In this document: in pieces, positions 1-9,188 of the stretch
Numbering within the stretch: the first letter of the stretch is position 1
How the letters are laid out: every line of letters begins with the position of its first letter
DNA from: Rhizobium sp. NZLR1
Lineage (GTDB): Bacteria > Pseudomonadota > Alphaproteobacteria > Rhizobiales > Rhizobiaceae
Direction of reading: 5' to 3'
Length of the DNA stretch: 64,000 nucleotides
NCBI RefSeq assembly: GCF_017357385.1
Contig: NZ_CP071637.1
Coordinates: 202,831 to 266,830 of the forward strand
Program-made: the position numbers and the translations under genes
The notes under the pieces: generated by a model
What the model saw: only the letters and a program-made list of their open reading frames with translations
What the model was told of the DNA's origin: nothing
The model's database searches: none

Positions 1-1297
1 TCGCGGCACCATAATAGGCGTCCTGCGGCAGGATGTTCAGTTTGATCGCAATTCCGACCTGTTTCGCGAAATTTTGAACGAGAACTGCATAGTCAGGAAT
101 GCTGTAAGCGCGTTCCGTCGTCAGGGTGACCTCGAAGCCGTTCGGCACGCCAGCTTCTGCAAGAAGCTTTTTGGCCTGAGCGATGTCCTGCTTACGCTGG
201 GGCACCGATGGGTCGGACGATGGAAAAATCGGAGCAAAGGGTGTGTCGTTGCCGACAATCGCTCTGCCTTTGAAGAGGCCCTTGACCAAGGCATCACGGT
301 CGATCGTCAGCGCCAAGGCCTGGCGGACGCGTTTGTCCTGGAAGGGCGACTGGTCGACGCGAAGATGCAACTCTTCGTGCGTGCTTGCTTGGACGCTGAT
401 GATCTTGAACGCAGGGTTCTTCTCTACGGCCAGGATCGTTCGCGACGTTTCGGGGATGACGTCCACCTGACCGGCCTGCAACGCGAGGAGCTGCGCCTGT
501 GGATCATCGAAGAACTTGATGTCGACTTGATCAGGAAGGGCTTTTTCTCCCCAGTAGTCGGGATTGCGGACGAAAGTTGCGCCCTGCTTGGGGCGGAAAG
601 ACTGCAACTTGAATGGGCCCGTTGCATTGAAGTGGTTCTGGAAGTCGCCTTTGTAGTCCGCAGGCAGGATGATCGCATTGAAGACGTCCGACGAGACGTA
701 GAAGGGGAAGTTGCTGTTAGGCTGAGCCAATGTGAAGGAGACCGTCAAATCATCCTTCGCCTTGATCGAGCCCGGAAGGATCAAGCCTTTGTACGCTGAA
801 AGCGCGGAAGATCCCGAAGATGGGTTGACCAGTCGTTCGAACGTGGCAACGACGTCCTTCGCAGACAGAACCTGGCCGTCGTGAAACTTAACGCCGGAGC
901 GAAGCTTGAATGTCCATTCGGTGGCATCGTCATTGCCGGACCAGGACACGGCCAACGACGGTTGGAGGCCATGCTCGGAGTCGTCAAAGAGCAGATACTC
1001 GCCGACTTGGCTGATAACACCGATGCTCGCTGGGTCGGTGACCGACACGGGATCGATAGCGCCGGTCGGCTGATCCAAAGCCACCCGAATTTTCCCGCCT
1101 GGCTTTCCTGTCGCGGCTCGTGCCGACGACGGCATGCCCAAGCCTTGCGACGCGGCGAGGCCGGTCAGGCCCAGCAGTGAGGCATATTTGAATAGATCAC
1201 GTCTGGACAGGAAACCTGCCTGGTGTTCATCGACGGCTACGTTCCACAGGTCACCAGACATATTGCGTATGCCATTGAGGTCGTCTCGGCTTGTCAT
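1..1297 (-). CDS. ABC transporter substrate-binding protein, family 5 (peptide/opine/nickel type), 3' end cut by window edge
   Basis: The leftward frame is open from an ATG at 1297 to the left edge (about 432 codons), so the C-terminus is missing. An AGAGAG ribosome-binding site lies just upstream. The N-terminus carries a twin-arginine export signal (SRRDLFKYA followed by a short hydrophobic stretch ending in SARA), so the protein is probably exported folded to the periplasm. The body has the SBP family 5 pattern: RVALDQPTGAIDP near the mature start, a WTFKLRSGVKFHDG block and a DKRVRQALALTIDRDALV block. It probably delivers a peptide-like or opine-like substrate to a permease encoded beyond the left edge. 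The divergent ATPase gene at 3589 probably powers the same importer. The ligand cannot be read from the sequence. Confidence 0.85.
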   Translation of the reverse strand, partial: MTSRDDLNGIRNMSGDLWNVAVDEHQAGFLSRRDLFKYASLLGLTGLAASQGLGMPSSARAATGKPGGKIRVALDQPTGAIDPVSVTDPASIGVISQVGEYLLFDDSEHGLQPSLAVSWSGNDDATEWTFKLRSGVKFHDGQVLSAKDVVATFERLVNPSSGSSALSAYKGLILPGSIKAKDDLTVSFTLAQPNSNFPFYVSSDVFNAIILPADYKGDFQNHFNATGPFKLQSFRPKQGATFVRNPDYWGEKALPDQVDIKFFDDPQAQLLALQAGQVDVIPETSRTILAVEKNPAFKIISVQASTHEELHLRVDQSPFQDKRVRQALALTIDRDALVKGLFKGRAIVGNDTPFAPIFPSSDPSVPQRKQDIAQAKKLLAEAGVPNGFEVTLTTERAYSIPDYAVLVQNFAKQVGIAIKLNILPQDAYYGAA

Positions 1298-1318
1298 TGT
1301 TTGGCTCTCTCTAAAAAA

Positions 1319-2098
1319 TCAGGAAACTGGTTTGCCGTCGACGCGGATTTCGTCGACCGCCTGTGGGTAAAAGGCGATCAGACCCTTGATCTTCGGAATT
1401 TCGGGAAGCGGGGCCTCGTAGCTCCAGGCGACATCTGCCCCATCCTCACCGATTTCAGGGGAATAAGACCAATAGGATGCGATCCCCTTATAGGGGCAGC
1501 GCGACGTGCTGGAGGACACTGTCAGCGTATCCATCCGGATATCCGACGGCGGGATGTAGTAGCGGGTTGGAAGGTGCGTCTCGAAAAGGAAGACAGCATT
1601 TGTCGTGTCCGCGATGACCTCGCCATTGAGCTTGACCTGCAAATGGCTCGAGCTGGATATTGTGTCTACGCGGGCGTAAGGGTCGCGAGGGTGGACGAAA
1701 ATCTCTTCGTCTTCTTCGAACCACTGGTCCACGCTCTTCCAGCGGAACGCTATATGGTCTTTCAGGATCTGCAGCGCCGGGTCATCAATTTCCACAGGCG
1801 ACCATGCTGCTTCCAAAGATGTCCGATCCCCGATCGTCAATCCCCAGTTCAAAACTTCAAATCCCAGTTCATGCTTCGAACGGGTTGGCTCCGTATCAAG
1901 CAGACCGGTCCTGACCGACGATTTCGGGAAAAAATAGATCGGCAAAAACTGATTGCTTCTGAGGATCAGAGCTTCCCGACTGTCAGCCACCGTCTCGCCA
2001 GCAAATTTAACCCGGACGCGTTTCGGGCTGTGCAGGACGTTCGTCAACACAGGCGTGTTTGGTTCGCGCGGCTGCAATTTTATCGCTCCATTGCTCAT
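1319..2098 (-). CDS. DUF427 family protein (two tandem domains)
   Basis: This 259-residue soluble protein has two copies of the DUF427 beta-fold. The second carries the usual CPYKGIASYWS signature, and both have the RVKFAGETVAD / QVKLNGEVIAD type opening strand. The start is an ATG at 2098, 18 bp after the monooxygenase stop, with an AAAGG site before it. It sits between the flavin monooxygenase and the binding protein on the same strand with gaps of about 20 bp, so the three are very likely co-transcribed. The biochemical role of DUF427 proteins is not established; a part in handling the imported substrate is only inferred from position. Confidence 0.8.
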   Translation of the reverse strand: MSNGAIKLQPREPNTPVLTNVLHSPKRVRVKFAGETVADSREALILRSNQFLPIYFFPKSSVRTGLLDTEPTRSKHELGFEVLNWGLTIGDRTSLEAAWSPVEIDDPALQILKDHIAFRWKSVDQWFEEDEEIFVHPRDPYARVDTISSSSHLQVKLNGEVIADTTNAVFLFETHLPTRYYIPPSDIRMDTLTVSSSTSRCPYKGIASYWSYSPEIGEDGADVAWSYEAPLPEIPKIKGLIAFYPQAVDEIRVDGKPVS

Positions 2099-2116
2099 GG
2101 GATGACCTTTCCTGGA

Positions 2117-3475
2117 TCAAGAGGCGGCGCGGGAGATGGATGGTGTCGCAGCGAACCGGTTGGTAGGCTTTTCGAGTCCCAACCGATCGCGGAAGGTGCC
2201 GGGTTCGTATTCGGTCCTGAACAAGCGGCGTTTTTGCAGTTCCGGCACGACCTGCTGGGTAAAGTTGAACCAATCGTCGGGGAGGAGAGGGAACATCAGG
2301 TTGAACCCATCGGCTGCTCCAGACGTGTAAAGGTCTTCCAGTTGATCCGCGACTTGTGACGCGGTTCCTGCCACGGTCGGCACGGCGCCGGAATTTGCCA
2401 GCTTGCGTGCAATTTCACCCAGCGTCAGGTTTTGTTGACCCCAGACTTTGACGCGATTGAGAGCCGTGTGGCCGCCATTGTATCCGGCTTCTTCCGGCAA
2501 CGGCGGAAGCGGGCCATCAAGTGGGTAAGCAGAAACATCAACACCGCTCCAGCTGGACAGGAGATCGAGGCCGACCTGAACTGGCATCAACGTTTGCAAA
2601 TATTCTTGCCGCTCTTCGGCTTCGGAAACGGAAGAAGCAACGACCGGCATCACGCCAGGCAAGATTTTGAAGCTATCGGGGTGACGGCCAAACTTCCTCA
2701 GTCGGGCGTTGATGTCCTCGCGATAGCGGAGACCCTCTTCCTTGTCCCGCACGATTGCGAAATGGAGATCGGCGTGCTTCGTGGCGAAGTTTTTGCCGTC
2801 CTCGGAGGAGCCAGCCTGGACGATGATGGGATGACCCTGGGGCGGTCGGGGAACATTCAGCGGACCACGGACACTGAAATGCTCACCCCTGTGATTAAGG
2901 GGATGAACGCGGGTGGTGTTGGCATAAATCCCAGACTCCTTGTCCAGCAGAATAGCGTCATCTTCCCAGCTGTCCCAAAGAGCCTTGACGATGTCGAGAT
3001 ATTCGGCGGCGCGTTCATACCGGTGCGCATGGTCAATATTACCGTCCCTCCCAAAGTTTTGCGCTTCCTCGTCCATTGCAGAGGTCACGACATTCCAGGA
3101 AGCGCGGCCTTTGCTGATATGGTCGAGCGACGCGAACATCCGAGCGATGTTGTAGGGTTCGCTATAGGAACTCGATGCTGTCGAAATAAGACCAATATTC
3201 TTCGTCACCGCAGCCAGCGCTGACAGAAGTGTAATCGGTTCCAGGCGGGCGTTCGCATAGTGAGCTACCCCACTTTGGACGGAGTCCCAGATCGCTACGT
3301 GATCGGCAACGAACAATGTGTCCAGCTTTGCTCGCTCAGCTTCTTCCAGCAAGCCTCGATAAAAATCGAAGTCGAAAACCTCATACGTCGGGGCCTGTGG
3401 ATGCCGCCACGACATGCGATGATCGCCCTGCGGATTGAAAAAGAACGCGCTTAGAATCATGTTTTTACGTGGCAC
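2117..3475 (-). CDS. NtaA/SnaA/DszA-type FMN-dependent monooxygenase (luciferase-like fold)
   Basis: A 452-residue member of the class of two-component flavin monooxygenases typified by nitrilotriacetate monooxygenase A and DszA. Family features include the ILSAFFFNPQGDH start, SWRHPQA, the DTLFVADH strand, LLSALAAVTKNIGL and HRGEHFSVRGPLNVPRPPQG, all near their usual positions; the length is normal. The start chosen is GTG at 3475, supported by GAGGAA five bases upstream; an ATG lies five codons further in. Such enzymes use reduced FMN from a separate reductase, which is not encoded nearby. First gene of the leftward operon with the DUF427 and binding-protein genes. The substrate is unknown; an amine, carboxylate chelator or organosulfur compound would fit the family. 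Confidence 0.87.
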   Translation of the reverse strand: MPRKNMILSAFFFNPQGDHRMSWRHPQAPTYEVFDFDFYRGLLEEAERAKLDTLFVADHVAIWDSVQSGVAHYANARLEPITLLSALAAVTKNIGLISTASSSYSEPYNIARMFASLDHISKGRASWNVVTSAMDEEAQNFGRDGNIDHAHRYERAAEYLDIVKALWDSWEDDAILLDKESGIYANTTRVHPLNHRGEHFSVRGPLNVPRPPQGHPIIVQAGSSEDGKNFATKHADLHFAIVRDKEEGLRYREDINARLRKFGRHPDSFKILPGVMPVVASSVSEAEERQEYLQTLMPVQVGLDLLSSWSGVDVSAYPLDGPLPPLPEEAGYNGGHTALNRVKVWGQQNLTLGEIARKLANSGAVPTVAGTASQVADQLEDLYTSGAADGFNLMFPLLPDDWFNFTQQVVPELQKRRLFRTEYEPGTFRDRLGLEKPTNRFAATPSISRAAS

Positions 3476-3588
3476 GGTTATTCCTCGTGATCGCCTTAAT
3501 GAGCGATTTCATCTCCTGACATTGACGGCTAGCGTCTGCTAAATTCTTAGTCTAGTAAAACCATAGATTTTTGTTCTGGAGCTCACAG

Positions 3589-5430
3589 ATGGAATTTTTG
3601 CCCAGAGATCGTGTTTTGGAGGTCTCGGCGCTCTCAGTGTTTTACCGAGGTCGGGAGACCGTCAGAGCGGTTGATGACATCTCCTTCACGATTGATCGCG
3701 GCGAAGCCTTTGGCTTGCTCGGAGAATCCGGCTCAGGGAAAAGTTCGGTTGCGCTCAGTGTGTTACAGTACCTGCCAAAGACAGCCTCGCTTGAAGCGAA
3801 AAAGATGTTTTTGGAAGGGCGCGATCTCAGAGATCTGTCCGCCGCACAGCTTCGCGAAGTTCGCCGGAAAAAGCTTTCGGCTGTCTATCAGCACCCGGGG
3901 AGCGCTCTCAATCCTTCGATGACGATTGCTCGCCAAGTGACGGAGCAGCTGAGGGGGACCTCAGTCAGCGACGCACAGCGGAAGGCGACCGATATCCTGG
4001 ATCGCGTGCGGGTCAGAAGGGTGGATAGAGTTCTCAGTTCTTATCCGCATGAACTGTCCGGCGGAATGCAACAACGGGTGGTCCTGGCGATGGCGCTGCT
4101 GGCAAATCCAGCGTTGATCGTGCTTGATGAGCCAACGACGGCATTGGACGCCAATGTGAAGGCGGAGATTGTCAGCCTGCTCAACGAGCTCAGGCGGGAT
4201 CAGCGTACCAGCTTCTTGATCATTAGCCATGATGTCGATCTGATCGCGGCGACATGCGAGCGCGTTGCCGTCATGAATTCCGGATCGATAGTGGAGACCG
4301 GCTCCATTTCGTCGGTATTACACCATCCCTCCCATGGCTATACGCGCGACCTGATTTTGAGCAGTCCCCGAGATGGCTTCACAAAACGAGACGGCCTGCT
4401 GGGAGTATCGACAGTGCAGCCATTCGATTCCCGACGCCAGCACAGGGCCGCTGAAGATCAGAGGGACGACGGTTTGAATGTAGCACTTCGATGTGCCGAC
4501 ATTTCCCACAGCTTCGGTAAGCACCGCGTCCTGAGCGGCATCAATCTTGACATTGCAGCCGGCGAAACATTTGGTCTCATCGGCGAGTCGGGATCCGGCA
4601 AGTCTACATTGGCGCGGATCATCGCGGGGCTACAACGTCCGGACCAGGGCGCTGTCAGTATATTCGGTGCTGAGACGGCTAAAACGGTCGAACGCCGAAC
4701 GAAGGACCATCGAGCAGCGTTGCAGTTGGTCTTCCAGTCTCCAGACATGACCCTTAATCCCCGACATCGCATCAGAAGGATCCTAGCGGGACCAATGAAA
4801 AGGCTCACCCGCGTCAGCCGCGCAGAGATCGCCGAAAAAATCGGCTCACTCATATCCTCCGTTCGGATGCCTAGCGAAGTTGTCGCCCGACTGCCGAAAA
4901 TGCTGTCGGGTGGGCAACGGCAACGAATAGCGATCGCCCGCGCGTTCGCGGCTCAACCTAAGATCGTCATATTAGACGAACCCACATCCGCACTCGACGT
5001 ATCCGTGCAGGCAACGGTGCTTAACCTGCTCAACGACCTGCAAAATCAGAACCAAACTGCCTATCTGCTCGTCAGCCATGATCTGAAGGTTATCCGGTAT
5101 ATGGCAGACAGGATCGGCGTGTTGTTTCGTGGTCGGCTCGTCGAGATGGGAACGGCCGATGAGATATTCGAAGGTCCCAATCACCCATATACGCAAAGCC
5201 TCCTGCGTCCACAGGGATTGGCACGCGCTGTTTCAGACGACGTCTCCTCCCATCAGGATAGAGGCTGCGTATTTGCAAAAGACTGCCAGCTTGTTTCAGA
5301 TCAATGTTTCGCCGAAACACCACAAGAGCAAAAATTCGGATCGACACATAGCATCAGTTGCTGGCGCGGGGCGCGTGAGTTGCTACCTGCCCGTCGATCA
5401 CCGATTGGGAAGATCCCCTTCAACATCTAG
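3589..5430 (+). CDS. Fused oligopeptide-type ABC transporter ATPase (DppD-DppF-like tandem)
   Basis: About 613 residues with two complete ABC ATPase domains in one chain. Domain 1 has Walker A GESGSGKSS, signature LSGGMQQR and Walker B ALIVLDEPT. Domain 2 has GESGSGKST, LSGGQRQR and KIVILDEPT. A Cys-containing tail (CVFAKDCQLVSDQC) is typical of oligopeptide importer ATPases. The start is ATG 3589, with GGAG eight bases upstream; a TTG further up at 3571 lacks a site. The gene is divergent from the monooxygenase operon that contains the matching binding protein. The permease genes are not in this window and probably lie left of base 1. Confidence 0.9.
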   Translation: MEFLPRDRVLEVSALSVFYRGRETVRAVDDISFTIDRGEAFGLLGESGSGKSSVALSVLQYLPKTASLEAKKMFLEGRDLRDLSAAQLREVRRKKLSAVYQHPGSALNPSMTIARQVTEQLRGTSVSDAQRKATDILDRVRVRRVDRVLSSYPHELSGGMQQRVVLAMALLANPALIVLDEPTTALDANVKAEIVSLLNELRRDQRTSFLIISHDVDLIAATCERVAVMNSGSIVETGSISSVLHHPSHGYTRDLILSSPRDGFTKRDGLLGVSTVQPFDSRRQHRAAEDQRDDGLNVALRCADISHSFGKHRVLSGINLDIAAGETFGLIGESGSGKSTLARIIAGLQRPDQGAVSIFGAETAKTVERRTKDHRAALQLVFQSPDMTLNPRHRIRRILAGPMKRLTRVSRAEIAEKIGSLISSVRMPSEVVARLPKMLSGGQRQRIAIARAFAAQPKIVILDEPTSALDVSVQATVLNLLNDLQNQNQTAYLLVSHDLKVIRYMADRIGVLFRGRLVEMGTADEIFEGPNHPYTQSLLRPQGLARAVSDDVSSHQDRGCVFAKDCQLVSDQCFAETPQEQKFGSTHSISCWRGARELLPARRSPIGKIPFNI

Positions 5431-5437
5431 GAAGCGC

Positions 5438-6811
5438 GTGGTTAAGTCCATCAAATGGGTTCTGCCGGTCACCGTGCTGGGCAGCGGGCTGGGCTTCATC
5501 GACAGCTCGGTCGTCAATGTCGCTTTGCCGACAATGCAAGACAACCTCCAGGTTACTCTCAGCTCGATCCAGTGGGTGACGAATGGGTACCTACTGACGC
5601 TCTCAAGCCTGGTTCTCCTCGGGGGCACCGTAGGAGATAGATACGGAGTGCTTCGCATTTTCGTTGTCGGCCTTTGCTTGTTCGCGATCGCCTCCATCGC
5701 CTGTGGCTTCGCGCCATCTATAACGGTTTTGATTATTGCCCGCGTCTTGCAGGGCGCAGCGGCTGCATTTTTGATGCCATCGAGTCTGGCTCTCCTCAGT
5801 ATGTCTTATCGAAGGGAAGAGCGCGGCAAGGCGGTCGGGACCTGGGCAGCTGCCGGCGGGGCTCTGATGGCAGCCGGGCCGCCGGTCGGCGGATGGTTGG
5901 TCGGGATTGCAGGCTGGCGGTCGATATTTTTTATCAACATCCCGATCGCCGCGATCGCGTTGGCCCTTTGCTTTTTCATTTCATCCCGCGAGCGCAAAGT
6001 TTCGACGTCTTCGATCGATTTTTCCGGTGCGGCGTTGGCAACGGCTACCTTGGGATTGCTGACGTATGGATTGATTACCCTGGGCCGAGGCGATTTTGTA
6101 GGTTGGGTTTACATTGTCGCGGCGTTTCTTGCGGGCATTGTGTTCATCGTGATCGAGCATAAAATCGACAATCCGATGCTCCCGCTGGAGCTATTTCGAA
6201 ACAGAACTTTTGCCGGAACAAATATTCTCACCGTAACGCTTTATGGTGCTTTGAGCGGGGCGATCTTTCTCCTGCCCTACGCTCTCATAAGGGTCCACAA
6301 TTTCAGTCCAGCGCAAGTTGGGCTTGCGATGCTTCCCCTGTCCGTTATTCTCGGACTGGGCTCGCGATTGGCCGGAAATATGATCGGGCGAATCGGGAGT
6401 AGGGGGCCGCTCATCATCGGCCCGTTGATCACGGCAGGGGGTTTTGCGATTCTGGCAACCAGTTTGGGTTTCGCTGGTTATGCACGGGCCTTCCTTCCAG
6501 GACTGGTGTTGATATCAGTTGGGATGACGCTCGTGGTCCCGGCGTTGACGACTGCCGTGCTTGACGCCGCACCAGACGAAAAGAGTGGTGCCGCTTCCGG
6601 GATAAGCAATGCGGCCGCGCGATGTGGCGGCCTGCTTGCGGTCGCAACGCTTGGGATAGCTTTTGGCGACGACAACGGAATTGCGCTCACGGCCGATCAT
6701 GTGGCAAACGCGTATGTCGCAGTGATGTCGGCAGCGGCATTGGCAGCGGTTCTAAGTGCGGCAATAGCTGGCTTGACGATCACCAATCTACCAAGCGAAA
6801 GCGGGAAGTGA
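5438..6811 (+). CDS. MFS drug/metabolite exporter, DHA2 (14-TM, EmrB/QacA-like)
   Basis: A 457-residue hydrophobic protein with the DHA2 pattern: GFIDSSVVNVALPTM in TM1, motif A GGTVGDRYG after TM2, and motif C GPPVGGWLV in TM5. The start is the GTG at 5438, eight bases after the upstream ATPase stop, with AGGAAG overlapping that stop; an open frame reaching further upstream only shadows the ATPase gene. Translational coupling with the ABC ATPase suggests a joint task, perhaps export of an oxidised product or of a toxic analogue. The substrate cannot be predicted. Confidence 0.87.
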   Translation: MVKSIKWVLPVTVLGSGLGFIDSSVVNVALPTMQDNLQVTLSSIQWVTNGYLLTLSSLVLLGGTVGDRYGVLRIFVVGLCLFAIASIACGFAPSITVLIIARVLQGAAAAFLMPSSLALLSMSYRREERGKAVGTWAAAGGALMAAGPPVGGWLVGIAGWRSIFFINIPIAAIALALCFFISSRERKVSTSSIDFSGAALATATLGLLTYGLITLGRGDFVGWVYIVAAFLAGIVFIVIEHKIDNPMLPLELFRNRTFAGTNILTVTLYGALSGAIFLLPYALIRVHNFSPAQVGLAMLPLSVILGLGSRLAGNMIGRIGSRGPLIIGPLITAGGFAILATSLGFAGYARAFLPGLVLISVGMTLVVPALTTAVLDAAPDEKSGAASGISNAAARCGGLLAVATLGIAFGDDNGIALTADHVANAYVAVMSAAALAAVLSAAIAGLTITNLPSESGK

Positions 6812-6914
6812 TCGGGTACTAAGGAAGCATCGATAAATAGCTGAATCGTATAATGTCTGGCGGAGGGATTCCCTTTTCTTGCGTTACTTTATAGCTTGAT
6901 GGGGTGATTTATTT

Positions 6915-6990
6915 GGCCGCATCAATTTGTGCTATGAGACGCTCAGCCCAGTTCTGGACGAGCGGGGTCGTCGTCGTTTTGCTGCATCTG
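6915..6990 (+). pseudogene. Fragment of an ISAzo13-family transposase gene
   Basis: The only recognisable content of the 358-bp gap 6812-7169. The frame reads CYETLSPVLDERGRRRFAAS, which matches the conserved N-terminal block of ISAzo13-type transposases (K/RYE-L-PVLDER-RR-FAA). The homology stops after about 25 codons and no DDE domain follows, so it is an insertion-sequence scar. The remaining bases of the gap (6812-6914 and 6991-7169) show no gene I can support. Confidence 0.5.
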
Positions 6991-7169
6991 TGTTGATTTC
7001 CACTGAGAAGTTCCCCGGGCATTTCCAACGAGATTTGGCACGGCAATCACGTGCTCGAAAATTGTCAGCGCTTCATGCTTCGACGACGTCGATATTATCC
7101 GGGATATTCCATCGTCTGTATAGGTGGATTGATCGAGCTTGGGGTGGCGGCCATAGATAACGTAGGCGC

Positions 7170-8003
7170 TTACTGACCGAAGAACGATCGCTCTTTTGAC
7201 CCGGGGCTATCGATTGCCTCCAAAAGCAGCTGGCAGGTACGCCAGTAGTGTTCCGCGATCAGCCTGGATGCTGCCTCGGCGTTTCGCGCAAGAGCGGCGT
7301 CCATCAGATCCTTGTGTTCCTTCATTGTGTCTCGTTTGTTGACACCGGCAATCAACCCCGACAGGTTTCGATAACGCTCCGCGTGATCAAGCAGCGTATT
7401 GCGCAGCGACAGTAGGCGCGGCGACCCGCATGCAGACACCAAGGCGAAATGGAACGAATTATGCACCTCGTCCCAGTGGAGTTTTTCCGCATCAATAATG
7501 TTCATGGCGTGCGGCTGCAGTTTGGACAGCTGGTGAAATGCCGAAACAATACGGCCCTCCCAGGCAACGTCACCATTTTCGATCGATTTGCTCAACGCAA
7601 GGCCATCGATTTCCCCACGAGTGATGGTCAGATCAATGAGATCAGAACGCGACACATGCGAAACGCGAAATCCTTTGTGATCCGTCGCAACGACAAGCCC
7701 TTCCGAGATAAGTCTCGAAAGGGCTTCACGAATAGAGGCGCCACCGCAATTGTATTGGGCTTTCAAGGCTACGACACCAAGCCGCTTACCCGGTTTCAGC
7801 CGCGCAAGAAGGATATCCTTGCGAATGGCGGCTGTGGCAACCGACGTCAAGCTTGGGGTCGGATTATCGTCTTCTGTTTCGATGACGAAAGCCGGAGACG
7901 GTTTCGTTGTCGGGCGTGCCGCCATTCCTGTTCTCAACCTCTCCAATTCGGTTGGCCGTTTCTCCGACCGGCCGTCAATTTCCGATATATAGCCGTTGGA
8001 CAT
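7170..8003 (-). CDS. GntR-family transcriptional regulator, FadR/FCD subfamily
   Basis: About 277 residues. A winged helix-turn-helix (ASIREALSRLISEGLVVATD, then GFRVS) lies in the first half, followed by an all-helical FCD ligand domain with metal-ligand-like histidines (SFHFALVSACGSPRL and EHYWRTC). The start is uncertain: ATG 8003 is taken, while a TTG at 8045 would add 14 residues; neither has a strong ribosome-binding site. It lies directly downstream of the extradiol dioxygenase gene on the same strand and is probably co-transcribed with it. It most likely controls the aromatic catabolism genes on either side, responding to a pathway intermediate. Confidence 0.85.
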   Translation of the reverse strand: MSNGYISEIDGRSEKRPTELERLRTGMAARPTTKPSPAFVIETEDDNPTPSLTSVATAAIRKDILLARLKPGKRLGVVALKAQYNCGGASIREALSRLISEGLVVATDHKGFRVSHVSRSDLIDLTITRGEIDGLALSKSIENGDVAWEGRIVSAFHQLSKLQPHAMNIIDAEKLHWDEVHNSFHFALVSACGSPRLLSLRNTLLDHAERYRNLSGLIAGVNKRDTMKEHKDLMDAALARNAEAASRLIAEHYWRTCQLLLEAIDSPGSKERSFFGQ

Positions 8004-8049
8004 TAAACCGGCAAACGGTTCAGAAATATCGGTCGGAATGCACAATCAA

Positions 8050-8937
8050 TCACTTGGCGATGAAGTCATGCGGCAGGTCCGGCCCCCAGATGTGCGATTC
8101 GGCAAAGGTCCATCTTTTCGGATATTGCGGGCAATCCTTGTGATGAGGTCGAGGATCCCAGTAGCCCTGGGCGTCGTTGGACATGCGGTCGAGATCGCAA
8201 AAGAGCTCGACGATATTGCCGTCAGGATCGCGGTGATAGGTGAATATGTTGTGGCCAGCGCCGTGGCGGCCAGGGCCCCAGATGACGCGTTGGCGGTTTT
8301 CTCCGAGGATTTCGCAAGCCCGACCGATATGGTTCCAGTCACGGAGCTCGAAAGCGAAATGAAACAGACCTGGACGGTCCGAGTTCAAAAAATTCAGCAC
8401 ATGGTGATCGGCATTGCATCGCATGAACACGAATACATCCTCGATCCAGTCCGAGCTCTTGAATCCGAGGGCATCTCCGAAAAATTGCTCTTGTCTGCGA
8501 TAGTCGGTGCAAAAGGTGGCTACATGACCGATCTTGTCCGGCCGCACGCCGTGGCTTGCGTAAGGACGGTGATTTTGGTCCTCCTCGTCATAGAGATAGA
8601 GAAGGAACCCGTCAGGGTCTTGAAGCGAGATCGCTTGCCTGACGCCGGGAAACGCGTCGCTGACGAGCTCTGCCTTGAAGCCGTCGCCTGAAAGGCTTTT
8701 GGCCTCTGCCGCCAGACTGTCATCAGCTGTTACCTGGAGCCCGACGTGGCGGTAGCCTTTGGCAGGGCTTGCGTGGATGCCAAGGGCATGGCTGCCGATG
8801 CCACAGGCGAGATAAGCCGCTTCCGATGAGATGCCGGCAATCGGCAATCCGAGGACACGATCATAATGATCTTTCATCGCCGAGACGTCCGGCGTGTTCA
8901 ATCCCAAAAACCCCAACCTGTATGCTCGAACGCTCAT
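8050..8937 (-). CDS. Extradiol ring-cleavage dioxygenase, VOC superfamily (type I, BphC-like)
   Basis: 295 residues, the usual two-module vicinal-oxygen-chelate length. Candidate Fe(II) ligands sit in the C-terminal module: His in KIGHVATF, His in LFHFAFEL and Glu in NIVELFCDL, with the active-site Tyr in FTYHRDPDG. The start is ATG 8937, with GGGAGGAG nine bases upstream; the longer open frame to 9039 is not needed. It is divergent from the FAH-family hydrolase gene at 9189, which would act on its cleavage product. The likely reaction is meta-cleavage of a catechol-type diol made by one of the two hydroxylases in the island; the exact substrate is not known. Confidence 0.85.
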   Translation of the reverse strand: MSVRAYRLGFLGLNTPDVSAMKDHYDRVLGLPIAGISSEAAYLACGIGSHALGIHASPAKGYRHVGLQVTADDSLAAEAKSLSGDGFKAELVSDAFPGVRQAISLQDPDGFLLYLYDEEDQNHRPYASHGVRPDKIGHVATFCTDYRRQEQFFGDALGFKSSDWIEDVFVFMRCNADHHVLNFLNSDRPGLFHFAFELRDWNHIGRACEILGENRQRVIWGPGRHGAGHNIFTYHRDPDGNIVELFCDLDRMSNDAQGYWDPRPHHKDCPQYPKRWTFAESHIWGPDLPHDFIAK

Positions 8938-9040
8938 TTCTCTTTCTCCTCCCGCAAGCGGTTTCATCTGGGCGCCAAGGTCGTCCATAGGCGACGATGC
9001 GCTGATCGGCATCAAACGCCAACGCGAAACTCTCGTCAAT

Positions 9041-9100
9041 TATTTTATCGACAAAAATAGTTATTGACGACAAAACATGCTTATGTCAGTTTTTCGACAT
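9041..9100. promoter_or_regulatory. Divergent promoter region with repeated CGACAAAA elements, candidate GntR operators
   Basis: The 251-bp divergent gap between the dioxygenase and hydrolase genes holds an AT-rich cluster with TCGACAAAAA (9048-9057), ACGACAAAA (9067-9075, within TTGACGACAAAA) and the inverted form TTTTCGACA (from 9091). FCD-type GntR proteins often bind short TTGTCGACAA-like palindromes, so these copies are plausible operators for the regulator at 7170-8003. No binding evidence exists here; this is inference from composition and location. Confidence 0.4.
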
Positions 9101-9188
9101 CAAGCAGTTCTTGCGATCGGCGTACCGGACCTAACGACGCCCACATAGACATCGCAAACGTGTCGATCTTTTTTTGGAGGAGAAAAGT

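Noticed and set aside
1223..2359. 378-codon rightward open frame
   Set aside because: Overlaps three leftward genes with recognised domains; no family resemblance of its own.
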